Shown here in pieces: positions 44,441 through 56,033 of a stretch of DNA of 64,000 nt. The notes beneath the pieces were generated by a model. It was not told where the DNA came from and did no database searches. It worked only from the letters and a program-made list of their open reading frames with translations. The position numbers were made by a program, and so were the translations under genes. The number at the start of each line of letters is the position of its first letter. Within the stretch, counting starts at the first letter, position 1. Location of the stretch: contig NC_080185.1 of assembly GCF_950295315.1 (NCBI RefSeq), positions 45,489,237-45,553,236 of the forward strand, in the 5' to 3' direction. This DNA is from Erinaceus europaeus (taxonomy: Eukaryota > Chordata > Mammalia > Eulipotyphla > Erinaceidae).

Positions 44441-47400
44441 ATTCCCCTTCTTTTTTATTTATTTATTGAGCTTTTAATGTTCTAAAGGAAACAAAAATAC
44501 ATGGATTGGGTGTCTATTGAAGCAAAACAGAGCATATGGCACCTAAGGTTTTTGAGCTTTTTCTTGTTTGAGCTGTAGCCCACATAAATTTGGGAAAAAA
44601 ATACCAACTGAGAAAAAAAATGTTTTTGTTTACTAAACATGGGCAGGTGAATTACATCAATCTGCCAGAAAGCATTGGCTTTTATCAATGGAGATTAATC
44701 TTAAAAGTCTGAATAACAGGATCTTAATTAAACAATGCAGAAGCCAGTAAAATGCTCTCACTACGGCAGGTCAAGCATTAAAAATTTTAAGAGGCTTGTA
44801 AAGAAATGAGAAAAATTTTAGGATATGAGTGACTTTAGGAGTCATCATACACCCATAAATAAAAAAAGAAAAATGTTTAGTTTTAAATCTTACCATATGA
44901 GAAGTCAGTTTTTCATGTGCAGATGTACCTATAATTATTTACTTAGGGAGAGAACTTGTACCAAGTTAATTGATGATCTAATGGTTAGAATTGGCTTGAG
45001 TTTTTTATATGATTTTATAAGGCTCTTTATTAAAATATACCAATATGTTATAGAAAGTCAATACCTAATGTGTTGACATGATAAAATGTTTACCATTTTT
45101 TAGTATTATTTTAAACTGATTAGACAGTTTAAGCACACTATTATAACTTAGTTTACTAAGATCTTTACTCATCAAAAAGCTATCATGAGTAAGCGTAGAT
45201 ATAAAACTCTTAATAGATTTTGTTCCTTAGAACTCTAATATGGCAACTTAAAAGGCGAAAATAAAAACTCATAGCTTAAATGTTCAAAATAATAATTTTG
45301 TTAAATCAGGATTTGCCAAAACAAATCAGACCAGAAGCACCATGTATTACCTTAATTTATCAAGAATAAACCTCTGACAGTGTCTTAAAACAAACCAGAT
45401 AATTTTTTACTCTCTAAAAGAACTAATTAAAGTTTCACATATAGAATCTGTACTCTCAAAAGCCAATTATTTGATAATAATTTTTGTAGTCTTTCTAAAT
45501 AGGGGAGTTATCTCAGTAACAACTTTATCAAAAGGAGTAAGTCACTGTAAAAGCACAAATAACTAACTCATGAGGAAGACAAAAAAAAAATCTCTTACCA
45601 AGTTTTAAAATAAAAGTTTTACCCAGAGCATTTTTGTCTATGTCAGACATAAAACTCTCTTAATTTTTTATCTAGTCTTTCTTATGTTTTAATATCTAGT
45701 GTTTTTTATCAGGGAAACCAGGGGCATACTTCTTGAATAAAATGTAAAAAGGTTAGCTAAAACATCTATACGGCTCTACATTAGGCCGCCCCATATTTAT
45801 TTGATAAGTTTTATTTGGAAAAATTTTTTTTTACATATCTTATTTAAATTAAACCTCATTTATCAGAGCAAAAGCATCTGGCATGTAAATAATTAACATA
45901 ACCATTGTGTTATCTTTCACTAACCCAAGCCAGTTTTGCCTGTTTAGTTGAGAAAGTATTTTAAAACCTTTTTTTTTACCTATCACAGTCAAGATCTAGA
46001 CACATCTTCAGTGTGTGGTACCTAATTTTAAGAGGCTCTGTTTGAATTTTAAAGAACATAAATTTAAAAGTTATCTTTTTAACCTCTTGTAGCAATTCCC
46101 ATAACCAGGATCTCTAAACCCAATTCAGTTTAACTAAATTTTTCTTTAAACTTTAAACAAATTTAAGTTACTTAAAGAGTTAACACACATTAGTGACACT
46201 GCTTCTCAAAACATCTCTAGTGTTAGACAAATGCCAAATTTGCTTTGGACCAATATCCACAAAATGGTTCACAGAACATTTTGGGGGCCCTCCAGAATGT
46301 GCTGGAACTTTTTTAGTTAAATACATAGATAATTTGCATATCAATTTGGAGAAGAAGAATTCTCACGTTAAATACTTAAGACTTTTACTTTGAATCTTTA
46401 GCTGTCTTAGCAAATGAATTTTTACCTTTATGTTACCACATAAGAACTGTGTTGGAAACTTTTTTTTTCAGTCACTTAAACAATTTTAAGTAAAATGTTA
46501 AACTTTGCTTGTTAGGATCTTTGCTTATCACAAAGCTATCACACCTTTAGGGCAGCTATGAACAAGGGTGGGTACACAACTTAACTGATCTTTCACTTTG
46601 ATTTGGATAGGTAACTTACAAGGCTAAGACAAACCTCATAGCTGAAATGTTCAAAATAAATTTTTACTGTTAACATTTCTTTTAGATGACCATTTTACAC
46701 TAAATAATTTTGTTGAATCACATCTGCCAAATAAAAAAATATATATCATTCCAGGAATAGCACGTTTAACCCTTTTTTCCTGGCAAGGCCACTGCTCTAT
46801 GCAGACTGGGTTATTAGAAAGCCAGTCCAAACATGGAATTTGTTACAAACAGTGGCAGTTGGTATTGGGGTGCTGGTAAGATTTAGAATTCTCACAAGAG
46901 TGAGAGAGAATGTAGAGGCATTTTACCACTCCTAGAGATCTCAGAAAATCTTTTAACTAATGAATTGATGTTGATATTAGCTATCAGAAGGACGAAACTG
47001 TCTTATATTTTAGTCCGGTAAAGGTGTGCCAACTCTATGAGTCGGGATCTTTAAAACCACATTTAGCTTAACTAAATCTTATTTAAAACTTAAAACAAAC
47101 TTTAGTTACTTAGGGTTAACACACATTAATGAAAACAAGGTTAGCACACAGACTTAAAACAGATATTCTTGGTGAAAAGAAATATTTCCCTTTGAAAAAC
47201 CGCTCTGGTTTTTGGATTCCTAACTCACTGACTCTCCACCCCCCCCCAGGAGGGGCTAAGGAATGATTGGCTGAAGTCTTTGCCAATATGTGGAGCAGGA
47301 GCTCTGTGCCATGATTGACTGCGCGGACGGGACAGGAGGGCTTAGTTTACCGCCGTGCACAGAGAAAAAATTTTGAAATTCTTTTTCTGGGCTAAGGTAC

Positions 47401-47600
47401 ATTTTACAGTTTTAAAGAAACAAAACATTAAATTTCTATCAAAAGTGTCTGCTGGTTCTCTGATTAATAGTTTTTAAGTTACAGAGAATGTCTTGTTTGA
47501 TTGATTTTATTCTTTCTTTAAAGAATAGCTTGCTAGCCAGATAAGATCTCACTCAGAGCTGGTTTAACACTTTCTGAGAGCTCTGGGGGCAGCCAGAAAA
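44441..47600 (-). other. AT-rich non-coding middle of LTR element 3
   Basis: About 3.1 kb with stops in all frames and no polymerase motif. It contains diverged direct repeats: 45150-45310 resembles 46510-46690 ('agctatca', 'tgttcaaaataa'), and 46105-46200 resembles 47050-47135 ('gttaacacacatta'). The pol gene expected here is missing or decayed beyond recognition. Confidence 0.65.
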
Positions 47601-47606
47601 CTAATT

Positions 47607-48236
47607 TCAAATGTTCTCATTTTTTTCTTCTATCAATTTTCTAAGGGAAGCTGTTTTTTGTGCTAGTTGAATTTTAGCCTTGGTGGTATAGTCAGTAATA
47701 TTGGCCAAGTCGAGGACCGGAGCACAAAACAGAGGGGAGGTAGGGTAGGGAGGTGGTCTGGACAAGGGATGGCCGGTCAGGATTATGATATTTGGCCATC
47801 TCTTCATCAAGGGATAAGGCCTCTTCAGGAGAAAGACTATCATCAGGCCCATCTTTGGTGGGGGGTCTTAAGGTTGTCAAAGAGGGGTAAATCTTAATAG
47901 GAGGGGACTTAGCAGGCACTGTTTCAATCTCGGCAGCCTCAGGGGCTGGGTCTCCTGAGTCAGGCATGGGAATAGAGACAGACACACAAACAGAAAGTTA
48001 TCTCTTAAACAGTTTCCTACTCTGGCCCATCTTTTTTCATCAATAGTCTCTTCTAAGGGAAACCATGGACAAACATCACTCATAAAATCGAAAAACTTCT
48101 TGAGATCCATTTTCTTAACCCTAGTTCCTCGTGTCTTGAGGGACTCTTTGAGGCCCCTAAGAAATAAATCATGCTTTCTCAATGCTTGTCTCATAATTGC
48201 ATCACTCTTTCTTACCTTAAAACGGATCAGTCTCAC
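47607..48236 (-). pseudogene. gag remnant (matrix and following region) with PPPY late motif
   Basis: Minus strand. A frame starting at about 48236 contains 'VKKMDLKKFFDFMSDVCPWF' and 'ETIDEKRWARVG', the pattern of betaretroviral matrix proteins, which bind the inner membrane and drive particle assembly. The N-terminal start with a myristoylation glycine is not preserved in that frame. The frame is lost near 48000. In the adjacent frames 'LSLDEEMAKYHNPDRP' and then 'RPPPYPTSP' follow. The PPPY (47745-47756) is a late-budding motif. At least two frameshifts and the missing capsid and nucleocapsid make it non-functional. Confidence 0.8.
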
Positions 48237-48400
48237 AGATGGGCGAATCTGCGGTGATCACCACTCAGATCTTCACTCACTCTGGGCTAAAGCGGTGATC
48301 CTATGTGAACCTTCACTCACTCCTTCTCTGAAGTGGCAGTCCTATGCTCCTTGGTCGACGATTGGGGAGCAACGTTCTCTCAGACCCCAGACCCAAAAAG

Positions 48401-48418
48401 GCCCCACGTTGGGCGACA
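48401..48418 (-). promoter_or_regulatory. Primer-binding site of LTR element 3 (tRNA-Lys-1,2 type)
   Basis: Sense 'tgtcgcccaacgtggggc', two bases after the 5' LTR, one change from the betaretroviral Lys-1,2 primer site. Confidence 0.88.
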
Positions 48419-48420
48419 GG

Positions 48421-48694
48421 TGCCCCAGCCTGCGGGGTTATCAACGGAAACCTACGGTAGGGGGTGAGAGAATGGAGGGACTCAAAGAACAAGAGCAAGA
48501 CTGGAGGTCTGATCAAGCTCTGAAAATTTTATTTTGCAGCCGCAATATAAGCACAAACAAGGTGGAAGTTCTGCTAAGGTAGTGGGGTAGGGAGGTGACT
48601 TTCCAAACAGCTAGATGGTAATCTCAGTTCCAATGGTCGAAATGTCCTCTCGCCAGCTATATGAGAGTCTTAGCTAAGGCCTTGGCTCCCGGCA
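48421..48694 (-). repeat. LTR element 3, 5' LTR
   Basis: 274 bp, bounded TG...CA, with the same order of blocks as the 3' LTR but with small indels and substitutions. Confidence 0.92.
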
Positions 48695-48700
48695 CTGTAT
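48695..48700. repeat. Target-site duplication of LTR element 3, right
   Basis: 'ctgtat', identical to 42812-42817. Confidence 0.9.
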
Positions 48701-49929
48701 TATCTTCCCATGCTCCAAAAAATAAAAATTATAAAAATTGAAGTCCTGGGGGCAGAGCCAAGATGGCCACTCTGAGACAACATATGGCCTGAGCTCTGCA
48801 AGGAAGCTGCTTCAAAACTGGGGAGTTCAGATGAGGGTAGGAATTCTGTGTCAGTAGTGGGGTAGGGGTACACTGGGTGGGCAGACAAGAACTAAAGAGT
48901 CCTATAATCTATATTTGGACTGGCAAACAGAGGCCAACAAGGAACAAAGGAAACAGGGAGAATGGCTAGGAGTTTTCTGTTTTTCTAATTCCCAGCACCC
49001 ACACCAGCTACTCCTGATGGGACTCCTGCGGAGGAATTTCTTTAGCAAGATTCCTGGATTAGTAAGGATGTCCTTGAAATGTGTGTGTCATTTAAAAGAC
49101 ATTGACAGGAACAGGAGTTCTATCTGAGTGACAGAATACCTGACCAATCAAGGTCTCGGTCTTGCCTGGTGTGTCATTCAGGTGTGTCTTTCAAAATACA
49201 TCGAAGTTAACATGAACTCTATCTGAATGACAGAATACTTGGCCAGTCAGGGCCTCAGTCTTGCCTGGTGGTAAAGTACATGTGTTTTTCTGCTAAAGCT
49301 TGAGTTTTCCTGAAAATTACCTCTTATACTTGCTTATATTTAGCTTGGCTTAAGAAGGAGCCTAAGCTGTGTGGAACCAATCTGTACTGGTTCAATCTAC
49401 AGACTAACTGTTAGGGATTTTTATTTAATTTTATTCCATTATTATTATTTATTGTGCTTGTCTCTTTTCCCCACCTCTCCAACTTGAGAAAAAGTGGCCA
49501 TTGCTGCTGCTTTCACTGATAGGTGATTGGGTGTGCTACACATTCTGGGAGGAACTTGCCTCTCTCTCATTTCTCTACTTCTCTTATTCTTTCCTTAAGG
49601 CTGATTTGAAAAATGTCTTTCTTATCACTTTTTTTCTTTTTTTATTCACTGACACTCATTCATGAAAATTATCTTGTAAAGAAGTCTGACTGAGAGTAGA
49701 CTCTTTATTCTTCTTCTCTCTCTCTATCCCCCTGTGTATCTCTCCTCTTACCTTATTTCTCTCTCTCCACTATCTCTAGAATTTATAGTTGACAGCCTAT
49801 TGTCGTACTTATATATTCTTACCTTTCCTTGTTTCTTTTCTTTCTTTCTCTTTTCCTTTTCCTTTCCCTTTGTATTGTCGGTTTTTGTTTTTAGAGTGGA
49901 GTTGTTGCTTGACTATCTGGTTTTCGTTC

Positions 49930-49945
49930 AACTGCATTAATCTTT
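49930..49945. repeat. Target-site duplication of the SINE at 49946, left
   Basis: 'aactgcattaatcttt', perfect 16-bp match to 50258-50273. Confidence 0.93.
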
Positions 49946-50257
49946 TTTTAAAGATTTTTTTCTTTATTTTTTATTTTATTATTTTAAAAATTTTATATGT
50001 ATTTATTCCCTTTTGTTGCCCTTGCTGTTTCACTGTTGTAGTTATTGCTGTTGTTGCTGTTGGATAGGACAGAGAGAAATGGAGAGAAGAAGGTAAGACG
50101 GGGGGGGGAGAAACACAGACAGCTGCAGACCTGCTTCACCACCTGTGAAGTGACTCCCTTGCAGGTGGGGAGTGGGAGCTCGAACTGGGATCCTTACACC
50201 AGTCCTTGTACTTTGTGCCACCTTCACTTAACCCACTGTGCTACTGCCTGACTCCCG
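49946..50257 (-). mobile_element. tSINE-B copy, bounded by target duplication
   Basis: Full minus-strand order from the T/A-rich tail through 'cccttttgttgcccttgctg', 'ggataggacagagagaaatg', 'cttgcaggtggggagtggga' to 'gctactgcctgactccc'. The perfect 16-bp duplication fixes its ends. Confidence 0.95.
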
Positions 50258-50406
50258 AACTGCATTAATCTTTGATTCAGCTGCTAGCGTACTTTCTGAG
50301 GTCTGTGACTTCATCTGAGAAAAGATTCTAGTATGGCCTATACTCACACAACAAAACTGAATAGTGAAAGGACAGAAAAGTACAAACCACACCAATTTAA
50401 AAAAAT

Positions 50407-51645
50407 GGTGAAATTAAGAGTAAATAAAACTTCTAGCACAGTGAATGAGGACAGGACCCCAGAAGAAACTCCAAATAAGTCAGAGGCAATTATAGATAAG
50501 AGAACTATCCAAACAATAGTGGAACTATTAATTACATAAATGAGGACAACTATTGAGGAAAGGGCTATCAGAAATAGGGAAACAAGAGATGAGACCCTAA
50601 AGGAAAATATCAGCTATCTCGAAGTAATTAGAGAATTGAAAGCAGAAATAGCTGAGCTAAAAGAGCAACTAGCAGAACAGCCTAATACTAACTGGACTGA
50701 AGAAGGAAGCTGAGGGAAGGTAAATAAGGTTAACAGAAGCAGAAAACAAAATTAGCCAGACAGAGAATGAGCTAAAGAAAACTAAGAAGGAGGTAAAAGA
50801 GCTAAAAAGAGAGAGAGAGATTGAGAGACACTGAAAGAAAACAACAGAAACATATAGGATGATCTCAAAAGAAATAACATTTGCAAATTGGCCTACTAGA
50901 GGAAGAAAGAGAGGAAGGGGAAGTAAACATCCTAGAGGAAATAACAGAAGAAAACGTCCCTGGGTTTGGGTGGTAGAGCAGCAGGTTAAGCGCATGTGGC
51001 ACAAAGTGGAAAGACTAGAGGAAGGATCTGGGTCAAGCCCCCAGCTCTCCAACTTCAGGGGAGTTGCTTCACAGGCAATGAAGCAGCTCTGCAGGTGTCT
51101 ATATTTCTCTCCCCTCTCTGACTTCCCCTCCTGTTTCCATTTCTCTCTGTCCTATACAACAATAACATCAATAACAACAACAATAATAACTACAACAACA
51201 ATAAAACAACAAGGGCAACAAAAGGGAAAAACAATATATATATCCCAGCCCTAAACAACAGAAAGGACATTAAGATTCAAAAGGCCCAGAGAGTTCCAAA
51301 CAGAATCAACCCAGACCTAAAGACACTAAGACATGTCATACTTATAATGAAAAGAAGCAAGGATAAAGAAAAGATCCTAGAGGCTGCAAGAGAAAAACAA
51401 AAAGTCACATACAGGGAAAAACCCATAACCTATCAGAAGACTTTTCCACTCAAACTCTAAAATCCAGAGACAATGGCAAGATATTTAATGAGCCGTCACC
51501 AAAAAAATTTTCAACCAAGGATACGATATCCAGCTAAACATTCATTTAGACTAGATGGAGGGATAAAAAAATCTCAGAAAAGCAACAGTTCAAGGAGGCA
51601 ACTATCACCAAGCCTGCCTTGAAAGTGGTTCTAAAAGTCCTCATT
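50407..51645 (+). pseudogene. L1 ORF1 remnant, split by a SINE
   Basis: Starts at ATG 50407 with 'MVKLRVNKTSSTVNEDRTPE', collinear with the intact ORF1 at 26679, and reaches a stop after 43 residues. Beyond that, the coiled-coil and RNA-binding parts are recognisable in shifted frames. A tSINE-B copy (50962-51245) sits in the middle; the ORF1 C-terminal part resumes at about 51250 ('ggacattaagattcaaaagg') and runs to about 51645. Not functional. Confidence 0.9.
50962..51245 (+). mobile_element. tSINE-B copy inserted in ORF1
   Basis: Forward: 'gtggtagagcagcaggttaa', 'ctccaacttcaggggagttg', CT-rich part, 'ctgtcctatacaacaataac', and a CAA/TAA-rich tail ending in 'aatatatata'. Confidence 0.9.
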
Positions 51646-51850
51646 TTTTAAATATTTCTTTATTTATTTTCCCTTTTGTTGCCCTTGTTGTTTTTCATTG
51701 TTGTTGTAGTTATTGTTGTTGTTGTTGTTGATGTCATCATTGTTAGATAGGACAGAGACAAACGGATGAATAGAAGAGGGGAGACAGAGAGAGGGAGAGA
51801 AAGATACCTGCAGACCCACTTCACCACCTGTGAAGTGACTCCCCTGCAGG
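51646..51850 (-). mobile_element. tSINE-B copy, first half of an inverted pair
   Basis: Minus order: 'cccttttgttgcccttgttg', GTT-rich, 'gatagatacagaga'-like body, 'gtgaagtgactcccctgcag'. It stops in the core where an opposite-oriented copy begins. Confidence 0.85.
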
Positions 51851-52020
51851 TGGAGAGCCAGGTCTAAAAGACCCGGTGCAGGTGTCTAACTTTCTCTCTC
51901 CCTCTCTTTCTTCCCATCCTCTCTCCATTTCTCTCTGTCCTATCCAACAACAATAATAACTACAACAATATAACAACAAGGTAACAAAAGGGAATAGATA
52001 AATGAATATTAAAAAATAAG
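51851..52020 (+). mobile_element. tSINE-B 3' part, second half of an inverted pair
   Basis: Forward order from 'aaaagacccggtgcaggtgt' through CT-rich and 'ctgtcctatccaacaacaat' to a 'gaatagataaatgaat' tail. It meets the previous copy head-on, forming a large hairpin-prone palindrome. Confidence 0.82.
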
Positions 52021-54365
52021 AAATTGAAACAATTATTAAGAATCTTCCCAACAACAAATTCAAGGACCAGATGGCTTTACAAATGAATTATACAACACCT
52101 TCAGAAACACTTAATACCTACACTTCTAAAGCTCTTTCAAAAGATCGAAGAAACAGGAACACTCTCTTCCACCTTCTGTGAAGCCAATAATCACCCTGGT
52201 ATCAAAAGCAGATAGGGACACAACAAAAAATGAAAACTAAAAACCAATATCTCTGATAAATATAGATGCTAAAATACTCAACAAAATCCTAGGCAACCTG
52301 ATACAGCAGTATATCAAAAAGATCATTCATCACAACCAAGTGGGGTTTATCCCAGGAATGCAAGACTGGTTCAGCATACGTAAGTCATTCAGCTTCATCC
52401 ACTACATCAATAAAAGCAAAACCAAAAGCCATATGATGATCTCAATAGATGCAGAAAAAGCCTTTGACAAAATCCATCACCCATTCATGCTCAAAACACT
52501 ACAAAAATGGGAATAGATGGAAAATTCCTCAATATAGTGGAGTCCATATACAGCAAACCTACAGCCAACATCATACTCAGTGGACTTTCCATTGTCACCA
52601 TTACTTTTCAACATAGTATTGGAAGTTCTTGCCATAGCAATCAGGCAAGAGAAATAAATCAAAGGAATACAGATTGGAAGGGAAGAAGTCAAGCTCTCAC
52701 TATTTGCAGATGATATGATAGTATACATAGAAAAACCTAAAGAATCCAGCAGAAAGTTACTGGAAATCATTAGGCAATATAGCAAGGTATCAGGCTACAA
52801 AATCAGTGTACAAAAATCAGTGGCATTTCTTCATGCAAATGCTAAGTCCGAAGAAAAAGACATCCAGAAATCACTCCCATTCACTCTTGCAGCAGAATCA
52901 ATAAAATACCTAGGAAGAAACCTGACCAAAGAAGTGAAAGACTTGTATACTGAAAACTATGAGTCACTATTCAAAGAAATAGAAAATGACACCAAGAAAT
53001 GGAAAGATATCCCATGCTCATGGATTGGAAGAATTAATATCATCAAAATGAATATTCTCTCCAGAACAATATACAAATTTAATGCAATACTCATCAAAAT
53101 TCCACCAAGCTTCTTTAAGAGAACAGAACAAAAATTACCATCAATTATCTGCTAGAATTTCCAAAACTATCTTGAGGAAAAGAAACAGAAATGGAGTAAT
53201 CACACTCCCATATCTCAAACTATGTTATAAGGCCATCATCATCATCAAAACAGCCTGGTACTGGAACAAAAATAAGAACAGAATTGAAAGCTCAGAATTA
53301 AACCTCCACACCTATGGACCTCAAATCTTTAATAAAGGGGCTCAAAGTATTAAATGGAAGAAGGGGGTTCTCTTCAATAAATGGTGCTGGGAAAACTGGG
53401 CCGAAACATGCAGAAGAATGAAACTGAACGACCTTATCTTACCAGAAACAAAAATCAACTCCAAATGGATCAAGGACCTGGATGTTAGACTAGAAACTAT
53501 ATACTTAGAGGAAAACACTGGTGGAACACTTCCCCACCTAAAGCTCAAGGACATCTTTGATGATATGAACCCAAGTGCAAGGAAGACTAAAACTGAAACA
53601 AATCAGTGGGACTACATCAAATTGAAAAGCTTCTGCACATCAAAAGAAATCATCACCCAAGCAAAGAGACCCCTCAAAGAGTGGGAGAAGATCTTCACAT
53701 GCCCTATATCAGACAAGAGACTAATCACCAAAATATGCAAAGAGCTCAGCAAACTTAGCAACAAAAAAGCAAATGGCCCCATCCAAAAGTGGGCAAAGGA
53801 TATGAACAGACTGTTCACTATAGAAGAGATCCAAAAGCTAAAAAATACATGAAAAATTGCTCCAGGTCACTGACTGTCAGAGAAATGCAAATAAAGATAA
53901 CATTGAAATACCACCACACCCCTGTGAGAATGGCATACATCAAAAAGGACAGCAGCAACAAATGCTGGAGAGGCTGTGGGGACGGAGGAACCCTTTTGCA
54001 CTGCTGGTGGGAATGTAAATTGATCCAACCTCTGTAGAGAACAGCCTGGGGAACTCTCACTATGGTAGACATGGACCTCCCATATGACCCAGTAATTCCT
54101 TTCCTAGGGATATACCCCAAGGACTCCATAACACCCAAACAAAAGGATACGTGTACACTTATGTTCACAGCAGCACAATTCATAATAGCTAAAACCTGGA
54201 ATCAAACCAAGTACCCAACAACAGATGAATGGCTGAGAAAACTGTGATATATGTACATTATGGAATACTAAGCAGCTGTTAAGAACAATGAACCCACCTT
54301 CTCTGACCCATCTTGGACAGAGCTAGAAGGAATTATGTTAAGTGAGCTAAGTCAGAAAGACAAAT
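52021..54365 (+). pseudogene. L1 ORF2 remnant (polymerase and C-terminal part)
   Basis: Plus strand. It begins at the segment equivalent to '[15 protein letters not shown]' ('caaggaccagatggctttac'), contains the polymerase motif '[15 protein letters not shown]' (about 52706-52750), a thumb region and a C-terminal cysteine-rich segment ('[19 protein letters not shown]'). Frameshifts split it into pieces of 146 and 256 codons, with a small deletion near 53150. The endonuclease domain is absent. Not functional. Confidence 0.92.
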
Positions 54366-54425
54366 AACTGTATTTACTGTATACTATTAATTCTGCAACA
54401 AAATATTAAAATAAATAAATAAATA

Positions 54426-54858
54426 TCCAAAAGGCCCTTGAAAGACAAAAGATATACCACCCATGAACTAGAGGGAGTCCACACTGATCTTAATAATCCT
54501 ACTTCACAACATTTCTTGAACTACACTAATTGTGAACACATATGTATAAATACAGACATATAATAGTTACTCAATAAATGTTAATTGGATCTATATCTCC
54601 ATTAAAATTTGTAATGAACTATGTAGATACAAATGTTTTAGATTTCTGGACACAAATGAAACACATATAATTATAACAGATAAATATTACAAAGATATGC
54701 AGTCAAATTACAATAAACACACAGCATTATCTAATAAAAATAAATATTGCTACAGACATATTGCTACAGACTTTCAATGATAGCAATATGATAAATGGTA
54801 TGTTGAAAACTTGTACAGAAAACGATTAATAAATCATGACAAAACATAATGAACATTC
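54426..54858. other. Unannotated AT-rich DNA
   Basis: No gene or repeat was recognised. Confidence 0.4.
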
Positions 54859-55062
54859 ATTTGTGGCCAGGCATTGACTCACATTACAGTGTACCAGTAC
54901 CCAGGTTCAAGCCTCTTGTCCCGTCAGCAGGGAGAAAGCTTCATGAGTGGTGAAGCGGGGCTGCAGGTGTCTCTCTGTCTCAGTCCCTCTCTCTGCCCCA
55001 CCCCTCTCAATTTCTCTGTGTATATCCAATAATAAATAAATAAAATTATTAAATAAAAACAT
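54859..55062 (+). mobile_element. tSINE-A copy
   Basis: 'gtggccaggcattgactcac' (altered head), 'cccaggttcaagcctcttgt' B-box region, 'agggagaaagcttcatgagt', CT-rich body and 'aataaataaataaaatt' tail. Confidence 0.88.
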
Positions 55063-55159
55063 TCATTTTAGATGTTCAGTTGATCACAAGAAGGTGTAAA
55101 TAATCTCCGGGGATAAAATATAAAGAAAAAAAAAAGAACTGAGAACCATATGGTAAGCT

Positions 55160-55470
55160 GACTAAAGCTTTATGGTAATATTTATTTATTTATTGAATAT
55201 TTATTTATTGCCTTTTTTACCCTTGTTTCATTGTTGTGGTTATTATTGTTATTGTTACTTATGTCATCATTGTTGGATAGGACAGAGAGAAATGTAGAGA
55301 GGAGGGGAAGAAAGAGGGTGGGAGAGAAAGATAGATACCTGAAGACCTGCTTCACCACTTGTGAAGTGACTCCCCTGCAGGTGGGGAGCCAGGGGTTCGA
55401 ACTGGGATCCTTACGCCGGTCCTTGTGCTTTGAGCCACCTGCACTCAACCTGCTGTGCTACCATTATGGC
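55160..55470 (-). mobile_element. tSINE-B copy
   Basis: 'ttgccttttttacccttgtt', 'ggataggacagagagaaatg', 'ctcccctgcaggtggggagc', B-box complement 'ggggttcgaactgggatcct', and 'cctgctgtgctacca'. Confidence 0.92.
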
Positions 55471-55529
55471 GCTATTTAAAGGCTCTATGCTACTACATAG
55501 CTCCAGGGTATTTTTAATATTTTACACTT

Positions 55530-55712
55530 GGTTTGAAATGAGTGCAGAGTAGAATATTACTAGCTGTGACCATGGACTGTGAGCTCAGACTGACAGGGAC
55601 TTAGCAGTTACATAGGCTCCAGTGCTAAATATGAATACGGGCCTTAGGTAAGATCTATGAGGTTTATAGTTAATGGTATTTATATAATTTCTTCATATTT
55701 TGTCTGTTTTTG
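55530..55712 (+). mobile_element. L1 3'UTR fragment
   Basis: 'actagctgtgaccatggact' and 'gactgacagggacttagcag' match, in order, 34745-34900 of the L1 3'UTR on the plus strand. Confidence 0.7.
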
Positions 55713-56030
55713 AAACACAGTCTATATGTATGTTTGCATACTTATAAATGTTAAGTGTATGCTCAAATAAAATAGTTCCTTATTTATTGAACTCACACTT
55801 TGTGTTTTGCAAGGAAACATTTTGAGTTGACGGCTATGTCCTTTTAACATATTAGAATCATTTAAAATTTCTAGCAGCAGGATCATCCTGTATTCTTCTT
55901 AATCAAGCTCTAAAGTCAACCACAGTTTCCTTCCATTAACTACTGGTATTTAAAGGCCCCAATCTGTGTACTTGGTATACTTACTGCTATTGATAGGGGT
56001 CTCCTTCTAGACTCTCTCAGTGAATATAGC
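55713..56030. other. Unannotated AT-rich DNA
   Basis: No gene or repeat was recognised. Confidence 0.4.
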
Positions 56031-56033
56031 TAG

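Larger units (their letters stand above)
42818..48694 (-). mobile_element. LTR element 3: degraded D-type/betaretrovirus-like provirus
   Basis: A 5877-bp proviral remnant in sense on the minus strand, with 274-bp (5') and 286-bp (3') LTRs, a perfect 6-bp target duplication, Lys-1,2 primer site and polypurine tract. A matrix-like gag piece with a PPPY late motif lies at the 5' end and an env transmembrane-subunit piece at the 3' end. No protease, reverse transcriptase or integrase motif was found. About 3 kb of the middle (44400-47600) is AT-rich, closed in all frames and contains diverged repeats. It is defective in every gene, and the LTRs differ visibly, so it is older than elements 1 and 2. 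Confidence 0.92.
48748..50406 (+). promoter_or_regulatory. 5'UTR of the old L1
   Basis: Begins with the YY1-type word 'ccaagatggcc' (48758-48768) ten bases in, as in human L1. There is no GC-rich repeated unit as in the L1 at 20517-27990. The rest is non-coding and interrupted by the tSINE-B at 49946-50257. Confidence 0.75.
48748..54425 (+). mobile_element. Old L1 with complete 5' end, internal deletion and SINE insertions
   Basis: Plus strand. The 5' end 'gggggcagagccaagatggc' is almost the canonical start of human-type L1. A 5'UTR of about 1.65 kb with a SINE in it precedes the ORF1 remnant (50407 on), a SINE-rich junction (51646-52020) and the ORF2 remnant beginning inside the region before the polymerase. 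The endonuclease half of ORF2 is missing. The 3' end lacks the long 3'UTR of the young L1 and finishes in an A/T-rich '(aata)n' tail near 54425. Confidence 0.9.

Noticed and set aside
48100..48582. 160-codon plus-strand frame
   Set aside because: Antisense to the gag remnant and 5' LTR of LTR element 3; no domain.
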